From a virus: a stretch of DNA of 37,245 nucleotides. The stretch covers positions 1 to 37,245 of IMG/VR virus record IMGVR_UViG_3300031227_004974. One strand, given 5' to 3'. The position numbers were made by a program, and so were the translations under genes. Below are positions 1-7,424 of the stretch, in pieces (the stretch's first letter is position 1; each line of letters opens with the position of its first letter). The notes under the pieces are model-generated. The model was not told the origin of the DNA. It saw nothing but the letters and a program-made list of their open reading frames with translations, and ran no database searches.

Positions 1-550
1 GGAACTGGTCGGCGCATACCGCTCATATCTCGATGCCGGCCACACCGTCGATGAGCTGGCCATGGTGGTCGGCAAGCCCAAGAACATCATCAGCTGGATG
101 CTTAACCTGGAGAAGTGTCGGCCGGAAGTCCAGCACCTTGTCAAGACCGAGCAGATGTCCATGGTCGTGGCCATATCAATGAGCAAGCTGACAAACAATG
201 GCCAGATGACCGTCCTTCAGACCATGCAATCCACCAAGCTGAATGTGGCCGAATGCCAGGCCCTCAGCGAGAAGGTCTACGCCGGCGAGAACCAGGTCGA
301 TATGTTCCTCGACGAGCCGCGGCTATCCGATGTCGAGGTCAAGGCCAGAGCCAAGATACAGAGCGCCATGGACAGGGCTTGCCAAGCTCTTCAAGAGATA
401 AACAAGCTGGAGATGGACAACCCGGGTATATCCGCCCAGGCCATCGCCGAGAAGCTGGATATCACCCAGGAGCAAATCGACCTACTTTACAAGCTGGTCG
501 GCCGGTTTAAGAAGAGCCTCTGCCAGAAGAGGGTGGCGGCACTATGCTAG
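1..550 (+). CDS. parB: ParB-family protein, C-terminal part (continues from 36914)
   Basis: The frame is open from base 2 with no start codon, and base 1 completes the codon left unfinished at 37245, so this is the rest of the gene that begins at 36914. The joined protein would be 293 residues. This part holds the ParB helix-turn-helix region (AYRSYLDAGHTVDELAMVVG, then KPKNIISWML, the usual recognition-helix area) and near the end a second HTH-like stretch (AIAEKLDITQEQIDLL). ParB proteins bind short palindromes and, in chromosomes and plasmids, act with ParA in segregation. No ParA is seen here, so a role as a phage DNA-binding regulator or nuclease-like ParB is as likely as partition. It overlaps the next gene by 7 bases. 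The family call is firm; the function is not. Confidence 0.85.
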   Translation, partial: ELVGAYRSYLDAGHTVDELAMVVGKPKNIISWMLNLEKCRPEVQHLVKTEQMSMVVAISMSKLTNNGQMTVLQTMQSTKLNVAECQALSEKVYAGENQVDMFLDEPRLSDVEVKARAKIQSAMDRACQALQEINKLEMDNPGISAQAIAEKLDITQEQIDLLYKLVGRFKKSLCQKRVAALC

Positions 551-957
551 ACAAGAAGGCAAAAACCAGGCAAGAAGAGTATCGAAAGAAGTGGGACGAG
601 AACAAGGCCAAAGGCCTGACTGGGCCGGGCTACACCAAGACTTTCGACGGTGAAGAGCTCACGTTCTACCTTAACAACGTGGCCATAACCTGCAAGGTAG
701 ATTATAACATCGGCGGCCCCCACCTGGAGTTTAGAGGGGAGCCTACCCTGCTGACCGAGACCGGGTACCGGAGCCATTTTATGAACGGCGACCTAAACCG
801 ATACGATAGCCTAAAAGACTGCATTGTCGAGTCGGTCGAGTATATCATCCGGGACCGCTACTGCCAAAACAGCAAGGCCGAATATACCCTGACCTGGGAG
901 CCGAGCCTCGACTACCTCAGACATAGCCCCAAGCAGCTCACGTTCCTGCCGGCCTAA
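544..957 (+). CDS. Hypothetical protein, 137 aa
   Basis: I do not recognise this protein. It starts inside the last codons of the ParB gene (ATGCTAG overlap), which suggests translational coupling. The N-terminus is highly charged and rich in Lys, Arg and Glu (about residues 1-25). The rest looks like a compact mixed alpha/beta domain with many aromatic residues (YTKTFDGEELTFYLNN, then ESVEYIIRDRYCQ). It has no membrane segment or signal peptide. It is the last gene before the promoter at 961, so it ends the parB transcription unit. Confidence 0.7.
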   Translation: MLDKKAKTRQEEYRKKWDENKAKGLTGPGYTKTFDGEELTFYLNNVAITCKVDYNIGGPHLEFRGEPTLLTETGYRSHFMNGDLNRYDSLKDCIVESVEYIIRDRYCQNSKAEYTLTWEPSLDYLRHSPKQLTFLPA

Positions 958-960
958 CCC

Positions 961-989
961 TTGACATTGGCGACCAAAGCGGCTATAAT
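961..989 (+). promoter_or_regulatory. Near-consensus sigma70-type promoter
   Basis: TTGACA at 961-966 and TATAAT at 984-989 are separated by exactly 17 bases, a perfect housekeeping-sigma match. A strong Shine-Dalgarno (AAAGGAGG, 998-1005) and the ATG at 1016 follow. It should give strong expression of the radical SAM, small DNA-binding protein and methyltransferase genes. Confidence 0.85.
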
Positions 990-1015
990 AATAATAGAAA
1001 GGAGGCACAAAAACC

Positions 1016-1774
1016 ATGCTAAAAAAAGGTCTTGTCATCTACGAACCGACCGGAAAGGCGCTCGAATATGCGCCCCTGGCAGTCAACCTATACAAGGGCT
1101 GTAACCACGGCTGCCGATACTGCTATGCCGCCGCCGCTACCTGGCAAAACCCGACAGATTTCAGTAACGCAATCCCACGTCCGGGGATCCTCGATAGGCT
1201 GAAAGTGGACGCTCCCAAAGCCGCCCAAGCCGGCGCCATCGGCCAGGTGCTACTTTGCTTTACCTGCGACCCTTACCAGCCTCTCGACGACGACTATCAC
1301 CTGGCTGGCCAGGCCATAGAGATACTTCACGCCAGCGGATTCCTTGTCACGGTCTTGACCAAAGGCGGGACCCGGGCCCAGGCCGATTTTGACCTATACT
1401 GGCCCGGTGACCAGTTCGCCACAACCATGACATTCCTGGACGAGAAACAGTCCCTCGATTGGGAGCCCAAAGCAGCCACCCCGGCGGAACGAATACGGAC
1501 ACTCATAGAAGCTCACAGCCGCGGCTTCGACACCTGGGTGAGCCTCGAGCCGGTGCTAGACCCGGCCCAGTCCCTGGATATTATCCGCCAGATCTACAAC
1601 TATGTCGACCTCTTCAAAGTGGGCAAATTGAATTACCCGGAGAAACTGCCGGAGCCCTACCGGAGCCAGGTCAATGACATCGACTGGGGCAAATTCGGCA
1701 GAGAGGCCGTCGACCTACTCTGTAAACTCCACTGCAATTACTACATCAAAAACGACCTGAAGAGGCTTATGTAA
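1016..1774 (+). CDS. Radical SAM protein, SPL/COG1533-like
   Basis: This 252-residue protein has the radical SAM cluster motif CX3CX2C at Cys29, Cys33 and Cys36 (GCNHGCRYCYA). It is preceded by the N-terminal pattern of the spore-photoproduct-lyase-like group (YAPLAVNLYKGCNHGC). Such enzymes bind a [4Fe-4S] cluster and S-adenosylmethionine and generate a 5'-deoxyadenosyl radical. The SPL branch is associated with DNA photoproduct repair, but many phage members have unknown substrates. Further signs of a partial TIM barrel are LLCFTCDPYQP, VTVLTKGG and a C-terminal SLEPVLD strand. It is the first gene behind the strong promoter at 961 and lies in a cluster with a DNA methyltransferase, which makes action on DNA plausible (inference). 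Length fits the short phage/bacterial members. Confidence 0.85.
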   Translation: MLKKGLVIYEPTGKALEYAPLAVNLYKGCNHGCRYCYAAAATWQNPTDFSNAIPRPGILDRLKVDAPKAAQAGAIGQVLLCFTCDPYQPLDDDYHLAGQAIEILHASGFLVTVLTKGGTRAQADFDLYWPGDQFATTMTFLDEKQSLDWEPKAATPAERIRTLIEAHSRGFDTWVSLEPVLDPAQSLDIIRQIYNYVDLFKVGKLNYPEKLPEPYRSQVNDIDWGKFGREAVDLLCKLHCNYYIKNDLKRLM

Positions 1775-1797
1775 TGCCAAGTAAAGGAGGTGACCAA

Positions 1798-1935
1798 ATG
1801 AGCGAAGTCAGCAAAACGTCGATCCAGGTCAGCAGGGAAACCAAGGAACGACTGGAAGCCCTGGGACTGAAGGGAGACACCTTTGACGGCATAGTCCGTC
1901 GGCTCCTGGACAAGCAATCGCGGAAGAGGAAATGA
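1798..1935 (+). CDS. Small ribbon-helix-helix/antitoxin-like protein, 45 aa
   Basis: A strong Shine-Dalgarno (AAAGGAGGTGA, 1784-1794) precedes the ATG. The protein begins with a beta-strand-like [18 protein letters not shown] and continues with a helix ending [13 protein letters not shown]. This is the pattern of VapB/DUF7557-like ribbon-helix-helix proteins, which bind DNA as dimers. The stop overlaps the methyltransferase start (ATGA at 1932), so the two are probably coupled. No toxin partner is visible, so a plain regulatory role is more likely than toxin-antitoxin. Confidence 0.7.
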   Translation: MSEVSKTSIQVSRETKERLEALGLKGDTFDGIVRRLLDKQSRKRK

Positions 1936-3239
1936 AGACATACCAAGATAATCACGTCACTCAATACTGCGGGAATTTCCTAGATAACGACTTGCCCGAC
2001 GAGAGTGTGCAGATGGTGGTGACCTCGCCGCCTTACTGGGGATTGCGGAAATACGAGGGTGAGCAGGACTTGGTATGGGGGGATAATCATTGTGAGCATC
2101 AGTGGATAGAAGATAGTGTGTCAATGAATTATGTGCAGGGTGATCCTGAGTTTGCAAGACCCCATCGTGGGAAAAAGAACTTTACAGCCAGCCGGAGGCT
2201 CTGTTCTCTCTGTGGTGCTTGGAAGGGTGCTTACGGGTTAGAGCCGACACCAGAATTGTATTGTGACCATACTATCCAGATATTGAGAGAGATTCGGCGA
2301 GTGCTACGGAAGGATGGTGTGGTGTTCTGGAATATCGGGGATAGTTACGCTGCCAATAGGTCATATCAAGTAACTGATACTAAATGGCGTGATGTCGGGA
2401 ATACTAAGGGGAGCAAAGTCCCGCCCGGCCTCAAACCCAAAGACCTCTGCCTCATACCATTCAGGGTAGCGATAGCGGCACAATCCGATGGCTGGTGGGT
2501 GAGGTCTGACATTATCTGGAGTAAACCTAATCCGATGCCGGAGAGTGTAACCGACAGGCCGACTAACTCACACGAACACGTCCTGATGCTTACCAAATCA
2601 GCCAAGTATTACTGGGATGCTGATGCGGTGAGGATGGGGTATAAACAGTCAAGTATTGATAGGGCAGATGGTAGCCGGGTAACAACTTCTAACCCTGACA
2701 GGCCTGTTGGTTTTACCCGGGACCTGTCAGGTGGTGCTAACATCCGCTCAGTATGGGAGTTTCCTACACAGCCATATCCCGAAGCTCACTTTGCCGTATT
2801 TCCAGAGAAGCTACCCGAGACCTGTATTAAGGCAGCCACGCCGGAGGTAGGGTGTTGTAGTAAGTGCGGGGCGCCATGGGAGAGGGTGACAAAAGTCTCG
2901 AGATCTAATGAAAGTTACTGGGGTAAGCAGGGTAAAACCCCACAAGATGTTAAGTCTATCGGTAAGTACGGTGATGCTGTGGCTAGTGATGGCGATAGAA
3001 AACGAGCAGGATCCGATATCCGTTTAGGACCGACAGTTAGTGTTCAAACGTTAGGCTGGCAACCCACCTGCAAATGTAATGCTGATAAAGTGCCAAGTGT
3101 AGTCCTTGACCCGTTCTCCGGTAGCGGTACAACCTTATGGGTAGCCAAGAAACTAAACCGAAAGGCTATTGGTTTTGAGTTATTCGAGGAATACTGCGAG
3201 CTATCGGCTAAGAGAAACAAGCAGCAGGTAATGATTTAA
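1932..3239 (+). CDS. DNA methyltransferase, beta-class (N4-cytosine/N6-adenine)
   Basis: 435 residues. The catalytic motif [10 protein letters not shown] is at residues 31-38, and the SAM-binding motif [10 protein letters not shown] lies near the C-terminus (from Asp393), followed by [13 protein letters not shown]. Motif IV before motif I is the beta-class order. SPPY is commonest in N4-cytosine enzymes, but N6-adenine activity is also found. Between them lies a long target-recognition region with two Cys pairs (CSLCGAW near residue 90; [10 protein letters not shown], then TCKC near 320-380) that look zinc-binding. No restriction enzyme is next to it, so it is probably an orphan that protects phage DNA from host restriction (inference). 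Codons in the middle are visibly more AT-rich than in flanking genes, which suggests separate acquisition. Confidence 0.9.
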   Translation: MKTYQDNHVTQYCGNFLDNDLPDESVQMVVTSPPYWGLRKYEGEQDLVWGDNHCEHQWIEDSVSMNYVQGDPEFARPHRGKKNFTASRRLCSLCGAWKGAYGLEPTPELYCDHTIQILREIRRVLRKDGVVFWNIGDSYAANRSYQVTDTKWRDVGNTKGSKVPPGLKPKDLCLIPFRVAIAAQSDGWWVRSDIIWSKPNPMPESVTDRPTNSHEHVLMLTKSAKYYWDADAVRMGYKQSSIDRADGSRVTTSNPDRPVGFTRDLSGGANIRSVWEFPTQPYPEAHFAVFPEKLPETCIKAATPEVGCCSKCGAPWERVTKVSRSNESYWGKQGKTPQDVKSIGKYGDAVASDGDRKRAGSDIRLGPTVSVQTLGWQPTCKCNADKVPSVVLDPFSGSGTTLWVAKKLNRKAIGFELFEEYCELSAKRNKQQVMI

Positions 3240-3253
3240 GAAAGGAGGAAGTG

Positions 3254-3466
3254 ATGGACTTGAAATACGAAGCCATTGACTTCAATGGTGTGCCGGCGGT
3301 GACCCTGTCATCAGGTGGGCAGCACGTTGGAACTATCAAGGGAACAGTTGCTCCCACGGAAGACGAATTCGAGCAGAGGAATAATACCATCACCATCATG
3401 CGGGACGGCAAGGTAAACGCCATCATCTGGGGGGTAACAAAAACCACGCCTAGTTTACCCGCTTAG
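3254..3466 (+). CDS. Hypothetical protein, 70 aa
   Basis: An AAAGGAGG at 3241-3248 stands 5 bases before the ATG at 3254. The GTG at 3251 would be too close to it, so ATG is preferred. The protein looks like a small beta-rich fold (YEAIDFNGVPAVTLSSGG, then NTITIMRDGKVNAIIWGV). I do not recognise a family. It is the last gene of the radical SAM/methyltransferase unit, followed by a terminator. Confidence 0.65.
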   Translation: MDLKYEAIDFNGVPAVTLSSGGQHVGTIKGTVAPTEDEFEQRNNTITIMRDGKVNAIIWGVTKTTPSLPA

Positions 3467-3493
3467 ACACGAACTTGATTTAGGCACGAAATT

Positions 3494-3537
3494 AGGGGCA
3501 GCCGTCCGACGAAAGGGCGGTTGCCCCTCTTTTTTTG
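3494..3537 (+). terminator. Rho-independent terminator
   Basis: A 14-bp stem (AGGGGCAGCCGTCC with GGGCGGTTGCCCCT, two G-T pairs) around loop GACGAAA is followed directly by a run of seven T. It closes the unit started at 961. Confidence 0.9.
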
Positions 3538-3546
3538 TGTAGGGTA

Positions 3547-3580
3547 TTGACAAACGCCCCGGGATGGTGTAGCCTATAAT
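3547..3580 (+). promoter_or_regulatory. Possible promoter with atypical spacing
   Basis: A perfect TTGACA (3547-3552) and a perfect TATAAT (3575-3580) are present but 22 bases apart, longer than usual. It sits right after a terminator and before the structural gene block, where a promoter is expected. Either element may be used alone or with a weaker partner. Confidence 0.4.
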
Positions 3581-3609
3581 GGCTTATAGCTATATAAGAG
3601 AGCCCAACG

Positions 3610-3635
3610 GAGCCCGGGAATCACACCCCGGGCTC
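3610..3635 (+). promoter_or_regulatory. 5' leader hairpin upstream of ribosome site
   Basis: Perfect 9-bp stem GAGCCCGGG/CCCGGGCTC with loop AATCACAC. No T run follows, so it is not a standard terminator. The Shine-Dalgarno AAGGAGG begins 10 bases later. A similar CCCGGG hairpin precedes the gene at 4141. Confidence 0.7.
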
Positions 3636-3659
3636 TAATAATTTAAGGAGGTGTTTAGT

Positions 3660-4043
3660 GTGAAAACCAAGTTCATTATGGGAGTCCTGGCGGTTGTGCT
3701 GATAATGGCTCTGGCGTTCCTGGCCTTGCCGGGGATGACGCCCCTGGCCGCCATCGGCACTAACGGAGAGGTAGCGACTACGGCCGCGATCGACCTCCCT
3801 GCCGCCACCCCACAGAGTGGGGCATGGTTCATAACAGACGGTACACCGGCTCCGGCCACCAGCCCTATGCTTCTATTGGTTATCCTGGGCGCTAGCCTTG
3901 TCGCAATCGCTGTCGTTTTACGGCGTGGACTTCACTCTGTGACAAATTACATAGCAAGTCCTTGCAGTCGATTTAACAGCTTACCTGAAAGCACCTGGAA
4001 AGACCGGAGGCCGCGGAACTGTATCTTGCCGGCGGCCGCCTAA
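3660..4043 (+). CDS. Small secreted/membrane protein, 127 aa
   Basis: The GTG at 3660 is 8 bases after AAGGAGG (3645-3651). The in-frame GTG at 3651 overlaps the ribosome site and is rejected. The N-terminus is a signal-peptide or membrane-anchor sequence (Lys residues, then FIMGVLAVVLIMALAFLAL). A second hydrophobic segment (MLLLVILGASLVAIAVVL) lies around residues 70-88, followed by an arginine-rich tail. A Thr/Ala/Pro-rich linker lies between. The family is unknown. Its position before the terminase genes is unusual for a lysis protein, though a holin-like or host-surface role cannot be excluded. Confidence 0.6.
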   Translation: MKTKFIMGVLAVVLIMALAFLALPGMTPLAAIGTNGEVATTAAIDLPAATPQSGAWFITDGTPAPATSPMLLLVILGASLVAIAVVLRRGLHSVTNYIASPCSRFNSLPESTWKDRRPRNCILPAAA

Positions 4044-4091
4044 GCGGCCACGGCGCGCGAATAGAATAGCCTTATCTTGACAATTCACCAC

Positions 4092-4121
4092 AGCCCGGGA
4101 CAACGGCAGCCGTCCCGGGCT
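4092..4121 (+). promoter_or_regulatory. 5' leader hairpin before the TerS fusion gene
   Basis: Perfect 10-bp stem AGCCCGGGAC/GTCCCGGGCT with a 10-base loop. It lies 19 bases upstream of the ATG at 4141, with GAGAGGTC as a likely ribosome site between them. A TTGACA at 4077-4082 has no matching -10 element at normal spacing. The stem core is the same as that at 3610. Confidence 0.7.
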
Positions 4122-4140
4122 ATAGCGAGAGGTCAATCTA

Positions 4141-5241
4141 ATGACAAGCTCAGAACAAAAACAGCACGTTGATATACACAGGAAATTAAAACTCAGGCGT
4201 GACTTGATCGAGCGAGCCGGCCACCTCCGGGGCGCTGTCTACGTTCCCTTTATTGGTGAGGGAGATATAGCGGTAGAGCTATACACCGGAAAAAAAATCT
4301 TCGGCGCGGACATAAACCAGGACATGGTCGACAAGGCACAATCCCGGCTACCAGATGCTACGATCATCAAAGCCGACTGCGACCTATTCCCGTTTAATAA
4401 GAAGACAGCCACCTTCGCGGTCGCTGACCTCGACGCCTATAGCTACCCTTACGATTCCTTCCGAGCGTTCTGGAAGGGGGCTAGAATCGGCTCTCATTGC
4501 GCGGTTATCTTCACCGATGGCCAAAAACAGGCGATCAACCGGACTGGGCACTACAGAAGCCCGGACGGAGCTAAACACCACCTCACCAAATCGGCCGAAC
4601 GGCGAGCCGTCTATCACTTCTATTTTAACAGGACGTTGGTCCCCTGGTTTACTGAATATATCAAACCCTATAAGATACTTTACATAACGAAAAACAACAG
4701 GGGCCCGAATCAGCTGTACTGGGGAGCTGTCATATCGAAGACCGGGAAACCTGCCCCCAATAACAAAACAGCCGCCCCGGGTAACGCGCCGGGACCAGCT
4801 GCTAACACCGAAGCCCCCGACGCTATCAAACCTTACAAATTCGACGACATTAAAAAGGCTGAATACCTCGAGCATATCGCCAGTGGCCACACCCGAGGAC
4901 ACGCCGCGACGTTGGTCGGCATCAGCCGGGCGACAGTATGTGACCATGCGAAAGCAGACAAGGATTTTGCCGAGGCCATATCCTGCGCCGAGGGTGACGC
5001 CACCGGCAAGGTACAAAACGCTCTCCATGAAGCGGCCACCTCTGGCAATGTGACGGCCATCCAGGTATGGCTCTATAACCGGGATCCGAAACGATGGTCG
5101 GACAAACGGAATATACAACTGGCCGGCGAAGGCGGCGGCCCGATAAAGGTGGAACATGACGCCAGAGGACAGCTGCTTGCTGAGCTCGCTCGCCACGCTG
5201 CCAGAGTCGGAGCGGGAGAAGGTACTGGCCCGGCTGAGTGA
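4141..5241 (+). CDS. Methyltransferase-like/terminase small subunit fusion
   Basis: 366 residues in two parts. Residues about 1-200 look like a class I SAM-dependent methyltransferase: glycine loop VYVPFIGEGDIAVEL, acidic FGADINQD at the end of strand 2, and ADLDAYSYPY in the catalytic-loop position. A Pro/Ala/Asn-rich linker (about 200-228) follows. Residues about 230-366 match small terminase subunits: an HTH (HIASGHTRGHAATLVGISRA), KVQNALHEAA, and the characteristic WLYNRDPKRWSD. TerS recognises phage DNA and hands it to TerL. The gene overlaps the TerL start by 86 bases. The two halves are in one open frame with no internal stop. The TerS part is confident; activity of the methyltransferase part is uncertain. 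Confidence 0.8.
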   Translation: MTSSEQKQHVDIHRKLKLRRDLIERAGHLRGAVYVPFIGEGDIAVELYTGKKIFGADINQDMVDKAQSRLPDATIIKADCDLFPFNKKTATFAVADLDAYSYPYDSFRAFWKGARIGSHCAVIFTDGQKQAINRTGHYRSPDGAKHHLTKSAERRAVYHFYFNRTLVPWFTEYIKPYKILYITKNNRGPNQLYWGAVISKTGKPAPNNKTAAPGNAPGPAANTEAPDAIKPYKFDDIKKAEYLEHIASGHTRGHAATLVGISRATVCDHAKADKDFAEAISCAEGDATGKVQNALHEAATSGNVTAIQVWLYNRDPKRWSDKRNIQLAGEGGGPIKVEHDARGQLLAELARHAARVGAGEGTGPAE

Positions 5242-7246
5242 CGAGGTACTAGAGGAGCTTCTATATGACTGGCCATACCGGGCCCGGGACAAGCAGCTCC
5301 CGCCCCCCTGGGACTGGTATATCTGGCTAACGCTTTGCGGCCGGGGAGGCGGTAAGACTCGCACCGGCGCCGAATTGGTTAGCTCATGGGCAAAGGCAGG
5401 GTTTAGCCCGATCGCCTTGGTAGGCAAAACCAAGGCAGATGTCCGGGACACCATGATCGAGGTGGGCGAGTCGGCAATCCTTAACATCGGCAACCCTATA
5501 TTCCGGCCAGCTTATGAGCCATCTAAGAGGCGGCTGATCTGGCCGAATGGGGTGTTGGGTATAATCTACTCAGGAGACGAGCCAGATCAGCTCAGAGGCC
5601 CACAGCATGCCAAGGCATGGGTAGACGAGCTGGCCAAATTCAAATACCCGGAAGAGACCTGGAGCAACCTCATGCTTGGCCTCAGGATAGGCGAGAAACC
5701 CCAGGCCATTGTCACCACCACGCCGAGGCCGATTAAGGCCATCAAGGAGCTGGTGGCAGACGAGCGAACCGAGGATAATCCGGGCGGCAGGGTGGCGGTC
5801 ACCCGGGGACACACCTTAGAGAATAAAGCGAACCTGGCCCCCGACTTCTTGGGCTTTATCATCAAGAAATATCAGGGAACTAGGCTCGGCCAGCAAGAGC
5901 TTGAAGGTAAGATACTCGACGATAACCCTAACGCCCTTTGGAATAGGGCAGCGATCGAGAAACTCAGACTCACAAAACACCCGGAGCTGAAACGAATAGT
6001 CGTTGGGATAGATCCCGAGGCTACCGACACCGATACCAGCGCCGAAACTGGAATCATCGTCGCCGGCATGGCGGTGATCGACGGCCTGGAGCATGGCTAT
6101 ATTCTGGACGATCTAACTATCCGGGGAAGCCCTGGCGCCTGGGCCAAAGCCGCTATAACTGGCTACTATAAACACAAGGCCGACCGGATTATCGGAGAGG
6201 TCAATAACGGCGGCGATATGGTGGGCTTTACTATACGGACGGTCGACTCCAAGGTACCGTTTAAGGCAGTCCACGCTAGTCGAGGTAAGCAGACCCGGGC
6301 CGAGCCAGTGTCCGCCCTCTATGAGCAAGACCGAATACACCACGTCGGAACCTTCCCGGATCTGGAAGACCAGCTCTGTTTGACTGAGGGAACACTAGTA
6401 GCAACAGCAAATGGTGGAAAGCCTATAGAGACGCTGAAGGTTGGTGAGTTGGTTTGGACTCGCCGTGGGCTCAGACCAGTAGAAGGGTTAAGGTGTAATG
6501 GTTTTAAGGGCACCTTGCTATTGGGTTCCCGTTTAGGGTATAATATAAGGGCAACTGGCAATCACCCGTTCGCCAATCAGTGTGGAGATTGGATTGAAGC
6601 CAGTGAGTTAAGATTAGGAGATAAGGTATTATGCCTATCCCGATTAAACGCCCTTATGTTGAATTCGAGGGAATCAATTATTTCTTGGGGAATAGAGGCT
6701 ACTGGGAAGCAAGCCGTTCTCGCGGTCGGGGATTATTGCATAGAGCAGTGTGGGAATCGGCTAATGGGTCTATCGCAGGAGGTTGGGAAATACATCACAA
6801 GGATGGTGACCGAAGTAATAACCAGCTTTCAAACCTTGAACTTGTTACCAGAGAGATGCATTGTCAGTTCCACCCTCGCCAAGGCATTGCCAACCTCACC
6901 TTCGAGCAACGCAGTGAGCAGATGCGAGAGAATTGGAAGAAGCGCAATGGAGTTGAGATGGCCTGTCTTGAATGTGAGACAGTCTTTATTAGACGCTCAA
7001 CACACGGTAATTTCTGCTCCCGTAAATGTTATAAGCGATACCATCGTAAGCATCCAAAAAGCTGACCCAATTAGAGTCTGGGATTTACAGGTAGCCGCCG
7101 AGCATGAATATTTTGCGGGCGGCTTTTTGGTGCATAACTGCGAATGGGTGCCTGGCGATACTTCACCGGACAGGCTCGATGCCCTCGTCTGGGCGATAAC
7201 AGAGCTCATGCTGGAGGATCAGGGATTAGACTTTATGGTAGGGTGA
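5156..7246 (+). CDS. terL: Terminase large subunit with intein
   Basis: 696 residues before splicing, about 442 after. The N-terminal ATPase shows Walker A CGRGGGKT (residues 61-68), Walker B AWVDE (154-158) and coupling motif TTTPRP (187-192). The RNase H-like nuclease shows Asp286 (VGIDPEATD), Glu348 (GEVNNGGD) and, after the intein, SPDRLDALVWA with the third acidic residue. An intein (residues 408-661) interrupts the protein just before this last motif, between DLEDQL and CEWVPGD. TerL cuts concatemeric DNA and drives it into the prohead through the portal. The start overlaps the TerS gene in another frame. Splicing should be essential, because without it the third nuclease Asp is displaced by 254 residues. 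Confidence 0.92.
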   Translation: MTPEDSCLLSSLATLPESEREKVLARLSDEVLEELLYDWPYRARDKQLPPPWDWYIWLTLCGRGGGKTRTGAELVSSWAKAGFSPIALVGKTKADVRDTMIEVGESAILNIGNPIFRPAYEPSKRRLIWPNGVLGIIYSGDEPDQLRGPQHAKAWVDELAKFKYPEETWSNLMLGLRIGEKPQAIVTTTPRPIKAIKELVADERTEDNPGGRVAVTRGHTLENKANLAPDFLGFIIKKYQGTRLGQQELEGKILDDNPNALWNRAAIEKLRLTKHPELKRIVVGIDPEATDTDTSAETGIIVAGMAVIDGLEHGYILDDLTIRGSPGAWAKAAITGYYKHKADRIIGEVNNGGDMVGFTIRTVDSKVPFKAVHASRGKQTRAEPVSALYEQDRIHHVGTFPDLEDQLCLTEGTLVATANGGKPIETLKVGELVWTRRGLRPVEGLRCNGFKGTLLLGSRLGYNIRATGNHPFANQCGDWIEASELRLGDKVLCLSRLNALMLNSRESIISWGIEATGKQAVLAVGDYCIEQCGNRLMGLSQEVGKYITRMVTEVITSFQTLNLLPERCIVSSTLAKALPTSPSSNAVSRCERIGRSAMELRWPVLNVRQSLLDAQHTVISAPVNVISDTIVSIQKADPIRVWDLQVAAEHEYFAGGFLVHNCEWVPGDTSPDRLDALVWAITELMLEDQGLDFMVG
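6377..7138 (+). mobile_element. Intein in the large terminase
   Basis: Splicing block A starts at Cys408 (CLTEGTLVATANGGKPIETL). Block B contains TGNHPF with the conserved Thr467/His470. Block F is VWDLQVAAEHEYFAGG, and the C-terminal junction is LVHN followed by Cys662. Nucleophile Cys1, His-Asn and Cys+1 are all intact, so protein splicing is expected. The stretch between the Hint halves (about residues 492-637), where in-frame homing endonucleases usually sit, shows no recognisable domain in the intein frame. It is occupied by an HNH gene in another frame (6631-7065). Confidence 0.9.
6631..7065 (+). CDS. HNH homing endonuclease nested out of frame in intein
   Basis: 144 residues encoded in the -1 frame relative to the intein. 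It has its own ATG, an upstream AGGAG (6616-6620) and an in-frame TAA just before (6622-6624), so it is not an extension of the intein frame. It matches HNH_3-type endonucleases: LHRAVWE (His37), WEIHHKDGDRSNN (His55, His56) and LSNLELVTREMH (Asn68). A C-terminal treble-clef-like zinc motif follows (Cys112, Cys115, Cys129, Cys133). It fills the site between Hint blocks B and F where an endonuclease is normally fused. Expected job: cut intein-less terminase alleles and spread the element. Both frames stay open for about 145 codons. Confidence 0.88.
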   Translation: MPIPIKRPYVEFEGINYFLGNRGYWEASRSRGRGLLHRAVWESANGSIAGGWEIHHKDGDRSNNQLSNLELVTREMHCQFHPRQGIANLTFEQRSEQMRENWKKRNGVEMACLECETVFIRRSTHGNFCSRKCYKRYHRKHPKS

Positions 7247-7248
7247 AT

Positions 7249-7422
7249 ATGAAGATACTCATTGTGGGCAAGCCCCCGGTAGAGGTACCGAAGAATATCA
7301 AGCTATCGCCGACCATGCAGGTGAGAGTCGGGGGAGACAAGGCCATCCTCATGAATCGGAAAGAGAGACGCCGCCAAGGCCTATACGGCGACCGCGTTAC
7401 GATAACCCGGGTTAGGAGATAA
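7249..7422 (+). CDS. Hypothetical protein, 57 aa
   Basis: Short basic protein between terL and the portal gene. The ATG is 3 bases after the terL stop, in the coupled position. An open frame extends further upstream inside terL, but the terL end makes the internal ATG more likely. It has a hydrophobic start (MKILIVGKPPVEVP), a beta-strand-like centre and a Lys/Arg-rich C-terminus (NRKERRRQG, then TITRVRR), suggesting nucleic acid or capsid-surface contact. I recognise no family. Confidence 0.6.
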   Translation: MKILIVGKPPVEVPKNIKLSPTMQVRVGGDKAILMNRKERRRQGLYGDRVTITRVRR

Positions 7423-7424
7423 TC

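Noticed and set aside
115-510. Overlapping 131-codon frame inside parB
   Set aside because: Arg/Gly/Pro-rich shadow of the ParB frame, which continues correctly across the join.
1798-1935. Toxin-antitoxin pair
   Set aside because: The antitoxin-like protein has no neighbouring small toxin; the next gene is the methyltransferase.
1932-3239. Complete restriction-modification system
   Set aside because: Only the methyltransferase is present; neighbours show no restriction endonuclease features.
4384-5493. Long antisense open frame (369 codons) over the TerS fusion
   Set aside because: Ser/Arg-rich low-complexity translation with no domain, no ribosome site, and it covers two well-supported + strand genes; a codon-bias shadow.
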